A stretch of 22,630 bases of DNA, taken from assembly GCF_000313135.1 (NCBI RefSeq), contig NW_004457265.1, positions 119,964 to 142,593 on the forward strand, read 5' to 3'. The notes below the pieces were generated by a model. The model worked only from the letters and a program-made list of their open reading frames with translations, searched no databases and was not told where the DNA came from. How positions within the stretch are numbered: position 1 is the stretch's first letter; the number at the start of each line of letters is the position of its first letter. A program made the position numbers and the translations under genes. Source of the stretch: Acanthamoeba castellanii str. Neff. Its lineage: Eukaryota > Discosea > Longamoebia > Acanthamoebidae. Positions 1 through 10,147 of the stretch are shown piece after piece.

Positions 1-83
1 TATCCCAGCCCCACAGCAACACCACCGCACTATATTATTATTTATATTCTTTTTTCTTATTCTACTATAAATGGTTACTACAG

Positions 84-3000
84 ATCGCCGCCCGCAAGAT
101 GCCATTTATTGACGCCGACACGGTCGTCGCGCTGGGCGACATGCTTGTGTCGCGCGCCAAAGAGTGCAAGCCGGACTCCTACCACCGGTACCGTACCTTT
201 GTACCAGCCAACAGTGCATGTTCGCTGACTGACAGGCCCACCCCATCTGTTCAGAGACGCGGAGTACCAATCGGCGTTGTCGGGCGCCTTGATCGCCTTC
301 CAGACCGCGCTCAACATCAACCCGCAAAACGTCAGGTGCCTCATGGGCTTGGGCGACATCCATCTGGTAAGGGGCGAAGATCACGAAGCACGCAAGAAGT
401 ACCAGGAAGCCATTGCGGCAGAGGTGAGTTGTTGTTGTTGTTGTTGTTTGGTGGTTGTTGTTGTTGTTGTTGTTGTTTGGTGGTTGGTGGTTGGTGGTTG
501 GTTGTTAACTCGAGAAAACTCCTTACAGCCAAGCGATGCCGAAGCGTATGTCAAGCTCGCCAGCACCTATGGGACAAAATTCTTTTCGTCCGATTCATCA
601 GAGTGCGTTTTCCCCCCAGCCTCATTGATAGAGTTATTCGCACACACACCGACACGCACATGCACACTTACACGTGATGTGTTGTTGACAACGCATATGT
701 CAATGCTACAGCACTGACGGTAAGATTCGGGAGATCGCTCTCCGTAAGGCTCTGGAATGCGACCCGCAGCATGTGGGAGCGCTGATTCGCCTCGGCGATA
801 TTCTCCTGGACCGCGCCACCAGTGCCCTAGGTATGTTTATTTTGTTCACTCAGTTTGTGACTTGCAGGCTTAGTGTTCACAACCTCCACTGCGCAAAACC
901 AGACAAGAATGAGGAGTATGAGCAGTTTGTGGATGAGGCCGGGTCTCTCTACGGCGCGGCGCTCGCCATCAAGTACGTGCCTCGCCCCTGGGCCTTGCGA
1001 CTTAGTAACCAATGCTCGCTTTGGTTACTAAGTCACGTTCATTCCAGGCCTGACAACTACGCATCATACGAAGCCCTGTGCCATCTGATCTCCTTCCTGT
1101 CCCATAGCGGTGGGCACAGCAAAAGTGCGCACCAGCACCCTCCTCTCCCTCGAATCCTAGTCCTATCGCAACGTTTGAGAAACTGACTTGCCGTTATCAT
1201 ATAGACAGCACGTTGAAGCTGCTCTGGAGCTTGACGAAGTCGAATGAGCACCTGAAGAAGCTCTGCGTGCATGAGTTTGTACGTCTCTACGTAGTGCCTT
1301 GTGCGTTTTTTGTATTTTGCAATTTGTTTCTCGTGCCACCGTTGGTGATAGTCAAGTGTGTCACGTCCTGATCAGTGGCTCACCTCAACTCGGCGTTGCG
1401 CGCAGGCCAAACTTGAACAAATTCATTTGGGACAACTCCCGACGATCAGCGACCTTGTCTTCAACGTGGTGGCCGGCAATGCCTCCAGCGCGACCGGACT
1501 CTTCTCAAGTAAGCGCGTGGCTGATCTCGCGCCAACGCTCTGCACTGACTCTCAGCCAACTCTAACTCGTGTCGTGTATCGCTGCGGCGTGCAGTTTCGG
1601 CTTGGCCGAGGAGGGCGCGATTCCTTCTCCGGCCGAGGCAACAGTTCGGGACTGGCTGCTCGCTCACCCAAAGCCGTTGCTCCATCTGCACCTGGTCAAG
1701 TGCCCGCAACTCGGGGATGAGCTCTTGAAGGCCCTGGGCGGCTCCGTTCACCGGTACGGATGAGGCCTCATGGAGATTCTTTTTCCTTTTCTCTTTCTTT
1801 TCTTTTTTTGTTTCAAACTCATTGGCTCCGTCCGCGCAGGCAATCACTCCAAACGCTCTCGCTGGCGGGCACCAAGGCGATCACCAACGAAGCGCTGCTG
1901 CAGCTCTTTCAGAAGGACGGCGAGAATCAAGCTGACACCTGGCCCAGTCTCACTGACCTCGACCTGTCCTCGCTCCCCGCCGTGAACAAGGAGGTACGTG
2001 CGGCCACATCCCCTTCTCTCAGCAACGCCGGCGAGAGTCGATGTGACGCTGGGCTTTGTATTAACTGCCCTGCTCTGCTGCTGCGTAGGTTCTGGCGGCA
2101 GTCGCGACTGCATGCCCCGCGCTTACGACGCTCAAGTTCCAGTACGCGGATGTGGGCGACGAGGTGGTGGAGGTCCTCCCCTCGCAGCTCACCACGCTTT
2201 TCTTGGGCGGCCGGTATACCAAGGACCCTCTCTACGGGGCCTTTACCCAACGTCTCACCAGCCTTGTCAACGTCTCCTTCGCTGTACGCTCCTTTGATTT
2301 TCACACACCACCTCGATCGACCTTTGTGTTTGGGTGTGTGTCTACGCGTATGCGCACGTGCAATGCGATTGTGCGGTATGTGCGGTGTGTGCGGTGTGGT
2401 GTGTCACTAATGTTGCTACCCGGCTCAACTAATACAGAACGTGGAAATACTTTCCTTTGCCGATGTCTACTCCCTGGCCGCAGCGCTGCCCAATCTAAGG
2501 TGGTGCCAGTACCCCAGGGGTAAGGAAGCCTTCCCATTCCCCACCTTCCCCCACCCTCTGCCCTTCGATTTTAGGCTCTGTTGATCAGTTCTCTTTGTGC
2601 GTGCGTGCGTGTGGGGTGCACAGGCGATGTGAACCACTGGTCGGGCAACTCGAGCGTCACAGTAAAGTTCAACGAAAGGGGAGCGACCACGTTCCAATTC
2701 GACGGGGCACGATTTCAATTCCTCGCTGTGTTCTCCAGGCAGACCATCAACTAACACCACTTGGTCACCACTAGGTCACCTATCAAATCATGAGCAACGG
2801 CGGGTCGACTTCTATGAGAGGCGACGGCACCATCGTCAGTATACAGGGGAGCATGGCCGGAAGGTGCGCATCCCTTTCCTCCTCCACGGCCCCTCTCGCG
2901 TGTTACCGCTGCCACGAGCAGATAATGACCTCTCTCTTCTCTCCCTCATTCTCTTTCTCTTGGCTTCGGCGCAGGTTCGTTTTTCTGGGCACGAACAAAC

Positions 3001-3355
3001 TGTTCGATGCGAGTCACAGCCCGCACGCCGGCTGGCTCTACAGTACGCTTTGCTATTATGCGCATTTTATTGGGATATGGCTGTATCACGGTGCAACGCG
3101 CATCATTTAACATGTTGCTGCTGATGTTGTGGTTTCAACAACAACAACAACAAAACAGAGTACGCGGTGCCGGGTGCGCGGGGCGTTTCCTCCATCAAGT
3201 ACAACCAGCAGATGAAGCTGTTCAACATCGCTCCTGCTGGGATCGCGACCGTGCAAGTGATGCCCTTTGCCAACTTGGCCAACATCACCATTCTGCCCCG
3301 CCAGGACATCACCCTCAACCTTGCGGCCTTCTATCTCGCCTTTGCCCACAAGTGA
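84..3355 (+). CDS. TPR and leucine-rich-repeat protein (5' partial), spliced
   Basis: Sixteen exons: 84-187, 255-423, 529-602, 712-830, 903-972, 1048-1109, 1205-1278, 1406-1508, 1595-1753, 1840-1993, 2089-2283, 2438-2519, 2624-2727, 2775-2863, 2975-3042, 3159-3355. They encode about 607 aa and stop with TGA at 3353-3355. The first exon follows an acceptor (cag at 81-83), so the true start is probably upstream; ATG 99 is in frame. Residues 1 to about 180 read as TPR helices (for example ALIAFQTALNINPQN, CDPQHVGALIRLGDILLDRA, YGAALAIKPDNYASYEAL). The middle has LRR-like strands (LQTLSLAGTKAITNEALL, SLTDLDLSSLPAV, LTTLKFQYADVGDEV). The last 170 residues are beta-rich and I do not recognise them. 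TPR plus LRR suggests a scaffold or adaptor; the partner is unknown. Every junction keeps phase except 1508/1595, which is off by one base. An intron at 1517-1610 would restore the frame. Confidence 0.8.
428..507 (+). repeat. GTT/GGTT simple repeat inside an intron
   Basis: The second intron of the TPR-LRR gene (424-528) is mostly (GTT)n, interrupted twice by GTTTGGTGG and ending in tandem GGTTGGT units. It leaves only about 20 nt of ordinary sequence before the ccttacag acceptor. The last intron of the same gene carries the complementary (CAA)n at 3136-3155. Confidence 0.9.
999..1034 (+). other. Perfect 14-bp intronic inverted repeat
   Basis: Arms GACTTAGTAACCAA (999-1012) and TTGGTTACTAAGTC (1021-1034) are exact reverse complements around an 8-nt loop. 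They lie in the 75-nt intron 973-1047, between donor gtacgt and acceptor attccag. The hairpin would fill about half the intron and bring the splice sites together. The upstream arm resembles a branch-point region (cttagtaac). Confidence 0.85.
3136..3155 (+). repeat. (CAA)n repeat before an acceptor site
   Basis: The last intron of the TPR-LRR gene (3043-3158) ends in six CAA-type units directly before the acceptor aaaacag. The segment gatgttgtgg just upstream could pair with it. Confidence 0.85.
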
Positions 3356-3381
3356 CCTCGCCACAGATCCGGCTGGTGGGC

Positions 3382-3387
3382 AATAAA
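3382..3387 (+). terminator. Candidate poly(A) signal of the TPR-LRR gene
   Basis: AATAAA lies 27 nt after the TGA stop at 3353-3355, in a 98-nt gap before the next ATG, followed by a T-rich stretch. Position and context fit a polyadenylation hexamer. Confidence 0.6.
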
Positions 3388-3453
3388 TGTTGTTTTTATT
3401 CTTTTATTTATTCTGTTATTCTTTTTTTTTTGCTTTTTGTTTTGAGGACCACC

Positions 3454-5574
3454 ATGGAGGACGGGGCGTTCGCGGGGCTGGCACGGAGTATGCCGCATAC
3501 GTGCAACCTGTGTAAAATAGTAGCTTCTTCCACTGTGCGTAGCTCCTCTTGTGGCCCTTGATTGTTTGAAATGCTCATTTAAGATGAATGTGCATTGAAG
3601 GTGAAGCTCTTGGTGTGTGGCAGGTGTAGAGCGACATGGTACTGTGGCGCAGCCCACCAGAGGCTCGACTTTGCTCACCACCGCGAGATCTGTCGCACTA
3701 TCCACGCCCTCCGCCAGCAACCACTGGCCTCACCCGTACGCACCCCACCCCCGGCCACGCGGCGAATGCGCGCCTGGTGCCCTAATTGTGCCACTGCAGA
3801 GCGTGGCCGAGGTGCGTAGGCTGTTGGGCGACGTGGCGCCGGAGGGCAGCGAGGAGGCGCTCCGGTTCACACTGCACAAGCGCATGGAACTGCAGATGGC
3901 GCAGCGGATGCTACGGCGCGAGCTGCAGCGGAACGAGTCCGAACTCATCATGTTTCAGGTCTCCTCCCTTTGACTGTCCCGCCTCTGTGTCAAGGTGTGC
4001 TGACCCGTGTGCGTGTGCGCGTGACAGGACAAGTGCGTTGTGTGCTTCGAGGGCGGGATTCACCCCATCAAACCGCAAAGTGCGCCAGTTGTGCTGTGCC
4101 CGTGCGAGGGCTGTCACCTCGTTTCCTGGTGCCAACACCACAAGAACCACACCGAATCCAAACAGCAACACGTCAGCGTACGTTTGTCGAACAACTCTCC
4201 TTCTCGCCCCTGCAGCTGCGGTGGTGTACGCTGACACGTCCACGTGTTGTTGGCCTCTATCTAGGCGTGCCCATCGTACAAGCTATTGCAGGAATGTGAG
4301 CGACACGCAGCCCAAACGGGCGAGCCCTATCTGGGGATGTCTTTCCCGCCCGAGGCAGTGTACCAGGCCCTTCCCGCGGACTGGGATGGCTACTTTGAGC
4401 GGCGGGGCGGCCACACCGCAGCAGCGATGACCGATGGTACCACCTGTCTTGTTTAGCGCCATTCAAGTCTTGAGGCCTACTGACCGCCCTAACCTTCACT
4501 GCGCAGCACAAAAGGCGATGGTGACCAGCTACCTGTCAATCCTGCTCACAGTCCTTCATGCCCTGGAACAAGTCATTGGTACTGTGTGCAGCACACACTT
4601 AAATACTCACTAGATGATTTTTACTAGAGCAATGCAACTGATAACAATTCCACATGACCTTTCAGGAAGCATGCAGCTGCAAGACGCAGCGATGCTCTGC
4701 GTTCACCTCCTGGGCATGACCATCAGGTCCAAGTACATCAGTACATACATGTCACTATCTGTGTGGCCCACCCACACTCACTGCTTTCTGGCTGACTCAT
4801 GAGACACGCCATTGACCCAGGGTTTGAGAAGTACCTGGAGATTCTTCACTGTCTGCCTGCCCTCAAGTGACTCAATATCTGCATGTACATTGTCAGCACC
4901 ACAACACCACTTACCACTGTGCATGGTGGGGTGTCTAACCACTGCTGTACCACCCTGTGGCACTGTAGGACCACCACCTGATGGTACCAATGCAAGTGCC
5001 CTGTAGGGATGCCCAGGGCAACAAATCACATATACTCAACATTAGCATCCATCTGGCCTTCTACCATGACTTTGCCACATCAGTACCACTCTCCCACCCC
5101 ACAGGGATTGGGTGGTTGTTGTTTATAGTGGAGTGATCTCACATATGAGGCTTCTTGGGTCCATGGCCATCCAGGGTGAGTTCACACAACTGGATTTGGT
5201 CCTTGGGCTGAATGCAGGCCTGCATGAGCAGCCCTTCTCATGCATGGCCACCAACACTTGGCTGCCCACCCTGCAGCTGCTGGCTGACAAGAGCATACCT
5301 GCTGTCTTCACCTCCTTCACCCATGGTGCTCACCTTGGGCATCATGTATGTGTTGCTATATACCTGTATCAACTGTGTTGTGTGTGTACTGTGATGCATT
5401 GCAGAGGAGTGGGAGAAGGACACTGAGGTGGCCCAGAGAGCCTGGGCCAGGATCATGCTGCCAGGGCAGCCCAATCCCTGGCGCAGCCTGCAGCCGCTCC
5501 AGGAGATGGAGGCGACCAACACCTTCTTCTACCTTAACCACATCATGTGGGCCTTTGTGGGCTGCCAGCCATAA
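3454..5574 (+). CDS. MYND-type zinc-finger protein with MSS51-like C-terminal domain
   Basis: ATG 3454 sits in a good context (gaccaccATGG). Exons: 3454-3534, 3601-3735, 3800-3958, 4028-4177, 4265-4436, 4507-4578, 4666-4740, 4821-4866, about 5007-5082, 5175-5345, 5407-5574, giving about 434 aa with stop TAA 5572-5574. Residues 17-58 form a MYND-type finger (CNLC, CGRC, WYC, HHREIC) with His46 where MYND normally has Cys. A second Cys/His cluster (CVVC, CPCEGC, SWCQHH) follows at about residues 128-165. The C-terminal part matches the MSS51-type domain that follows MYND fingers: FEKYLEILHCLPALK, DLVLGLNAGLHEQ, WLPTLQLL, IPAVFTSFT, NPWRSLQPL. In yeast MSS51 this domain acts in mitochondrial COX1 translation; MYND fingers bind proline-rich partners. 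The actual role here is unknown. The join around 4866 is uncertain: direct read-through meets TGA at 4868-4870 (see findings). Confidence 0.72.
4809..5481. other. CpG-free tract
   Basis: I scanned this 673-nt stretch base by base and found no CG dinucleotide. Only four occur between 4520 and 4808. Sequence on both sides is CpG-rich, for example 5641-5820. TG and CA are abundant in it (tgcatgag, catgcatgg). The tract covers exons and introns of the MYND/MSS51-like gene alike, so codon choice alone does not explain it. Confidence 0.9.
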
Positions 5575-5611
5575 TGTCTCTCATACTACATTTTCAGGTT
5601 CATCCTCGCCA

Positions 5612-5617
5612 AATAAA
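5612..5617 (+). terminator. Candidate poly(A) signal of the MYND/MSS51-like gene
   Basis: AATAAA occurs 38 nt after the TAA stop at 5572-5574, followed by an AT-rich stretch. It also lies just upstream of the next gene, so the intergenic gap is at most about 150 nt. Confidence 0.5.
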
Positions 5618-5721
5618 AACAAATATTTGTTTGTGACTGCGCTTGAGGTGAACCCTGGGGCCGTGGCCAGCACTGCACCGCCGCCCTTTGCGCCCCTGCG
5701 CGCTGCCGCCATCGCCCACCA

Positions 5722-8072
5722 ATGGCGCCTCCTGTCTCGCCAGCGCTGGCGGCAGCCTGTGCGCAACGTTGGCCCCTTGGGTCCATCGCCCCTCATCCAG
5801 ATCAGCAGCGGCATCATCGGTGCACCCTTTAATTACTTATTCTTTTTATACCATTTATTTATTATTATTTATTTATACTGTTTATTTTTATTATTATAAT
5901 TATTCGTACACCGTCATTTATTCTTCAGGACTTCGCAGGCGAGGCGCTGCTGGCGTCGTACGTGGAGCAGGTGGCGTTCGAGCACGACCTGCTGGTTCCC
6001 TCGGCTGCAGCGACGGCGGGACTCGGTGGCCTGACGCTCAACCACAAGATACCGCCTCGCGCGCTCTACGGTCTCGGCTCGCACTTCAGGGAGTCTGATC
6101 CCGGTACGGAAGGCGGAGCGAGTTACGATGATGGCGACGGTGATGATGATGATGATGATCTGCGTTCGCCTAAGGCCTCGATTCCTGCGATGTGCGCTTT
6201 CTCTCACAGGCCGGTCCGATCAGTCGGTGGTGGCCCGCGCGGTCTTCGCCGATCTGGAGTACCCGGGCATGGGGACCTCAGAGCATCCCTCCAGCGTTCT
6301 GTTCGACCGATCAAAGTGCGTTTGGCGGGTGTGGAGTGCGAGGGTGGTGGCGCGGTGATGGTGTACTCTTACGACGTTCGTGACCACTTCCACCACACTC
6401 AGCTGCTTCCACACGACCGACCATACAGTACACGGCTACTGGTCACAAGGCCACTACTTGGAGGGCGCCGAGTCCCTCGACGATGTGCTCGACCTGGTCA
6501 GGCGGGAGGCCGAGCGCGCCGACACGCTCCAAGCCTTCCAGCTCTTCCACGACGTTGCGGGTACCCCAACCACACCAAATAATGCCGAGAATGTGGTGCT
6601 AAACGTGTGTTGACTGGTTGGACTGTTTGGGTGGGTGGCTCAAGGTGCCTGTGGCGGCGGATTCACGACCTTGCTCCTGTCTCGCCTGCGGGAGGAATAC
6701 CCCGACACTATGATGTCGACGCTGTCCGTGATCCCCGCTCCCGATATGCCGCTCGCCGTTGGCCCCTGTATGTGTGACTCCCCTTCTTGGGTCCTTCGTC
6801 TCTAGCCGCACGCACACACGCACACACGCACACACGCACACACGCACACACACAATACTGCTTGGATCATCTCACACCAATGGGACCTGGCTGGTGTGCA
6901 GATAACATCGTCCTCACTCTGCACCAGCTGATCGAAAACGCGGATCTGTGCTTCTACGTCAGCGTAAAGGTGCCTTTTTGTCGCTCGCTCTAGTGCTTGT
7001 CTATGCTGGTGAGCAAAATCTGATATTTCCTTCTTCTTTTAATGATTGTAGCGCGCCCGCGGCCTCTGCGGGCCTTCGACCAAGCCAATCGACCTCATCG
7101 CCCGCGCTTTCGCCGGCGTACGTTGTTGTCTGGTCCTCCATAGTCAGCTGACACCCAAGGATCATACCACAGACTCACGCGCCGCTGTTGATTGCTTGTG
7201 CCGGTCCAATGCAGGTCACGCACCCCCTGCGATTCCCCGCGCGCCAGGGCAACTACGCGCCGAGCTCGCTGCGCAGCCTCGCCCACACGCTGGTGCCCTA
7301 TCCGCGGCTCCACCTCCTCTCGCTCAACCACGTGCCCTCCTGGCAGCCGGCGGCGGCCATGACCCCGCGCGCCCTGGTGGACACGCTCTACTACTACGGC
7401 AACCTGCTGGCGCCCCGGGAGCAGTGGGTGTCGGGCCGCCTGCTCGCCTCGCACGCGCACTTCCAGCTCGAGCCGCACACCAGCAGCGCTGGTGTGGTCA
7501 GCGGCATCGAGGAGCCCCTGGCGCAGATGCATGACATCACCACGACCGTCGCCGCCGAAGGCCAAGGAGGTGAGGCCGAGCCGCCGACGACGACGACCGA
7601 TAGACGCGATGAGGTGGTGGTGCCGTGGTATGCGCCCTGGGTCGCCGACAATGCCAAGCACTCCTTCGGGCGGTGGCACCCGCGACCGAGCCTGTCCTTC
7701 GGTAGCCGTGAGGCTGACGTCGGGAACGACAGCTGCGACGGCCACGACCACGGGCGAGCAAGGCAGTCGCCTGCCACGAGGCAGCTGCACGCTCGTCTCC
7801 AATTCGACCAGCGTGCGACACTCCCTGGAGGCCTCGTGGGAGATCTTCAACTTCATGTTCAGGCGCAAAGCCTACCTGTACGAGTTTTTCCTCACTCCGC
7901 GCGCGTAGATGTGGATGTTTTTTCTTATGGTGTGCGTGTTCCATGTTCATGCTCGGGTCGCAGGTACTATGACCGCGGGTGCGACGAGATGGAGTACGCC
8001 GAAGCCAGCTCAAATGTGCGTGACTTGGTGGACGAATACCAGGAGGTGGCCGAGTACGACAGTAGAAGCTGA
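5722..8072 (+). CDS. Divergent beta-tubulin-like protein, spliced
   Basis: Exons 5939-6103, 6210-6315, 6403-6560, 6645-6767, 6902-6969, 7052-7117, 7215-7877 and 7964-8072 follow a first exon ending at 5819. They read as tubulin along the full length: [111 protein letters not shown]. The start is unresolved. ATG 5722 (ccaccaATGG) is the best context but needs a further small intron, about 5734-5795, to reach ISSGIIG. The tubulin signature GGGTGSG appears as GGACGGGF and the guanine-contact segment NEALYDIC is absent, so GTP binding is doubtful. A loop rich in Thr, Gly and Glu is inserted at about 7550-7620. Exon 7215-7877 needs one base removed near 7681, or an unrecognised short intron. Probably a tubulin-fold paralogue rather than a microtubule subunit. 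Confidence 0.72.
6808..6854 (+). repeat. CGCACACA tandem repeat in an intron
   Basis: About six copies of an 8-nt CA-rich unit occupy the intron 6768-6901 of the tubulin-like gene, ending in a short pure CA run. Confidence 0.9.
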
Positions 8073-8086
8073 ACGCAAAGGTCATA

Positions 8087-8100
8087 GCTGACGTGTCAGC
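8087..8100. other. Short inverted repeat between convergent genes
   Basis: GCTGAC-GT-GTCAGC gives 6-bp perfect arms with a 2-nt centre. It lies in the 57-nt gap between the stops of the tubulin-like gene (8072, +) and the opposing gene (8130, -). A shared 3'-end element is possible, but no AATAAA is present and chance cannot be excluded. Confidence 0.35.
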
Positions 8101-8129
8101 ATTTCTTTTTGTTTTTTATCCTTTAGGTA

Positions 8130-10069
8130 TTACACCATTTGGGCGATGTCGCGGGTGCAGTCGATGGAGCTGATGGCCGGGAAGGTGGGCAGTGGCCGTG
8201 CCCTTGCACAGCTGGCACGTGTGCCCGCCCTTGCCCTTGCGCTTCTTCAGATCGCGCTCGTACCTTTGTAGCTTGTCGGCTTGCTTCTTAGCGGCCCTGG
8301 ATGCGGCTGACTTCCTCACGCTCCCTGGCGGCAGCGAGCTCGGGGCACAAAACCCACCGGACCGCAGCCTCACTTGGCACCGAAGTCGAGTCGTATGTTC
8401 ACCACCAGCGTCGTCCCGTGGCGTCGGCCTGGCCAACGCATACGCATCACAGTAGTCTGATGTCCCAATCGATCTTGATCGCGATCGGCTTGCCCAGGGC
8501 AGCCGCGACCTTCTTCTCGGCATTGGCTGTCTTCTTGTTCACCTCCGCCACCACCACGGCCTGAAGAGAGAAGAGCGAATGAGTGGACCGTCCGTGAATT
8601 GGGTGGTTTGGCGGCAGGCGGGCCTCGATTGCGAGCTTGAGGTTGAGCGCACGCACAGAGGCCGAGAGTGAGTACGGCATTGGCCGCCACGCCAACCCGC
8701 CTCGCCTGTGGGTCCAAAACAAGTTGCACCGACTGACGCACACGACACACGACCGCACATGGCACCATAACACACGACCGCGCGTGTAATCGGTGAAAAG
8801 GCGACACTACACGCATGGCGTGTAAGGCGCGGTTCCTGGGCGTGCTGGTTGACGGAAGACTTGGCGCTGTCGAACTCGGTGAGGTTTCAAGGCCAATCGA
8901 AAGAGAGAGCGACGGGCTTGCCCGCTGCCTCCATCCGCTTGGCGAACTTCTCCAGCGCCGGTGCATAATGCGTACGCGAGGCAAAGCAGTTCAATGTGAA
9001 TTGTGCGCGTGTGCGGTGGCGCGCGTGTGCGGTGGTGAGGGGGGAAATGGCTGTGTACCCTCGGCGGGCGTCGGCGAAGCAGAGCTGGGCCTGGAGCTTG
9101 TTGCAGAAATCGTAGAGCGGAGAATCAGTAGTCGTCCATGTTGATGGTGAACGCGAGCGTGCCAGCGTCGTCGAGCTTCAGAGTGTAGGCCTTGCCCTGA
9201 TCGCGCCCGAGTGGTCCGCGCCTTCGATCAGCGACTGGCCGCACACCTCCATCAGCCTCCACGTCACGAGCTCGCACTTCTGGTGGGCCGACCTGGCCTG
9301 GAACTCACGCGACGACTTGAAGCGCGCAGTCGATGACGACATCGACGGCGAGGCCCTTCGAACGGAGGCGCTGCCCGAGGGCCTCGAGCTTGAGCTTGCC
9401 CGTGTGCAGGGCCTTGGCGACGGAGAGCTCAAACAGCGCATCGAGCTTGTGGTAGAAGGCGTAGGTCGGGCGGTCGAGCGCATCCATGTAGTAGGCCAGG
9501 CAGAGCTCGGCTCCCGAGAGGGCCACGCTGTAGCACCGGCCATACCCGCTGCCGAAGGGGTCGCTCGTGGCGCTGGTCGGATCGACACCGAACACCACCG
9601 CCTTGATCGCACCAGCGATGATGCTCTTCGACGTGGGCTCGCTGTTGCAGATCGCCACCAGGCTGAGATTCGTGGCGTTCTTGGTTGAAGAAGTTCTTTT
9701 CGTGTGGTGGAGGAGTCTGCACAGGAACACTGCCAATCAGGGTCTGTCCCGTCGGAAAGTGGACTTGTGCACGATTCCAGCACACTTGTCGTGCCGGGAT
9801 AAAACCAGGGAAGCCTGGGACGTGGTTTTTTCTTCCTGTGCCTCCGCCCGCTCACTTTTCTTCTCCCGCGCCTCGCACCAGACCACACAGCCCAGGTACG
9901 CACTGCCTTCATCTAGATCCCTGTACATCTCTCGGAGCTCTCCTCCGATGTGGCGATGATTAAAAAACTTTGCCTTACCCGAATTGATGCGTTCCTTCGG
10001 CTCATGTCTCTTCACTGGGAGTATTGCTGATGTTGGACGGGACAATAAGGAAGATAAATACTCACGCAT
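8130..10069 (-). pseudogene. Unrecognised spliced gene with frame breaks
   Basis: Minus strand. ATG 10069-10067 is followed by clean exons 10069-10066, 10026-9979, 9942-9856, 9814-9723, 9679-9317 and 9279 onward. The protein begins MPILPVKRHEPKERINSGEL and continues through WCEAREKKSFPGFIPARQ, VHFPTGQTLIGSVP and SATSDPFGSGYGRCYSVALS. Introns are only 36-43 nt. Downstream, coding sense persists but frames change: YTLKLDDAGTLAFTINMDDY runs into TGA at about 9144 while SPLYDFCNKLQAQLCFADAR continues one base later. An in-frame TGA follows GKPVALSFDWP at about 8900. Coding resumes with EKKVAAALGKPIAIKIDWD, a basic segment RYERDLKKRKGKGG, a CQLC motif, and FPAISSIDCTRDIAQMV before TAA 8132-8130. 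GKPxAxxxDW occurs twice, suggesting an internal repeat. I do not recognise the family. It is either a decaying gene or a real gene hit by assembly errors. Confidence 0.5.
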
Positions 10070-10147
10070 CTCTAAGCCACCGCATTTTTCCCTCTCTGTT
10101 CACCTCTTCCTCTCCCTACACCATTTCGCTAACGTCTCTCAACTCTC

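Noticed and set aside
341..566. Minus-strand frames with poly-Gln/poly-Asn runs
   Set aside because: The runs are simply the reverse complement of the intronic (GTT)n repeat; the flanking exons belong to the plus-strand TPR gene.
5820..5938. AT-rich TTTATT repeats as a possible origin or mobile-element end
   Set aside because: It is an ordinary intron with donor gtgcac and acceptor cgcag that keeps the tubulin frame (IIG to EALLASYV); no terminal repeats or target duplication are seen.
5930..5938. Apparent one-base frameshift at the first tubulin intron
   Set aside because: Using the next AG (cttcgcag, ending at 5938) instead of ttcttcag restores phase and gives the expected tubulin N-terminal sequence.
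7095..8085. Minus-strand open frames of 257 and 182 codons
   Set aside because: Antisense to the large tubulin-like exon 7215-7877, which has clear protein homology on the plus strand.
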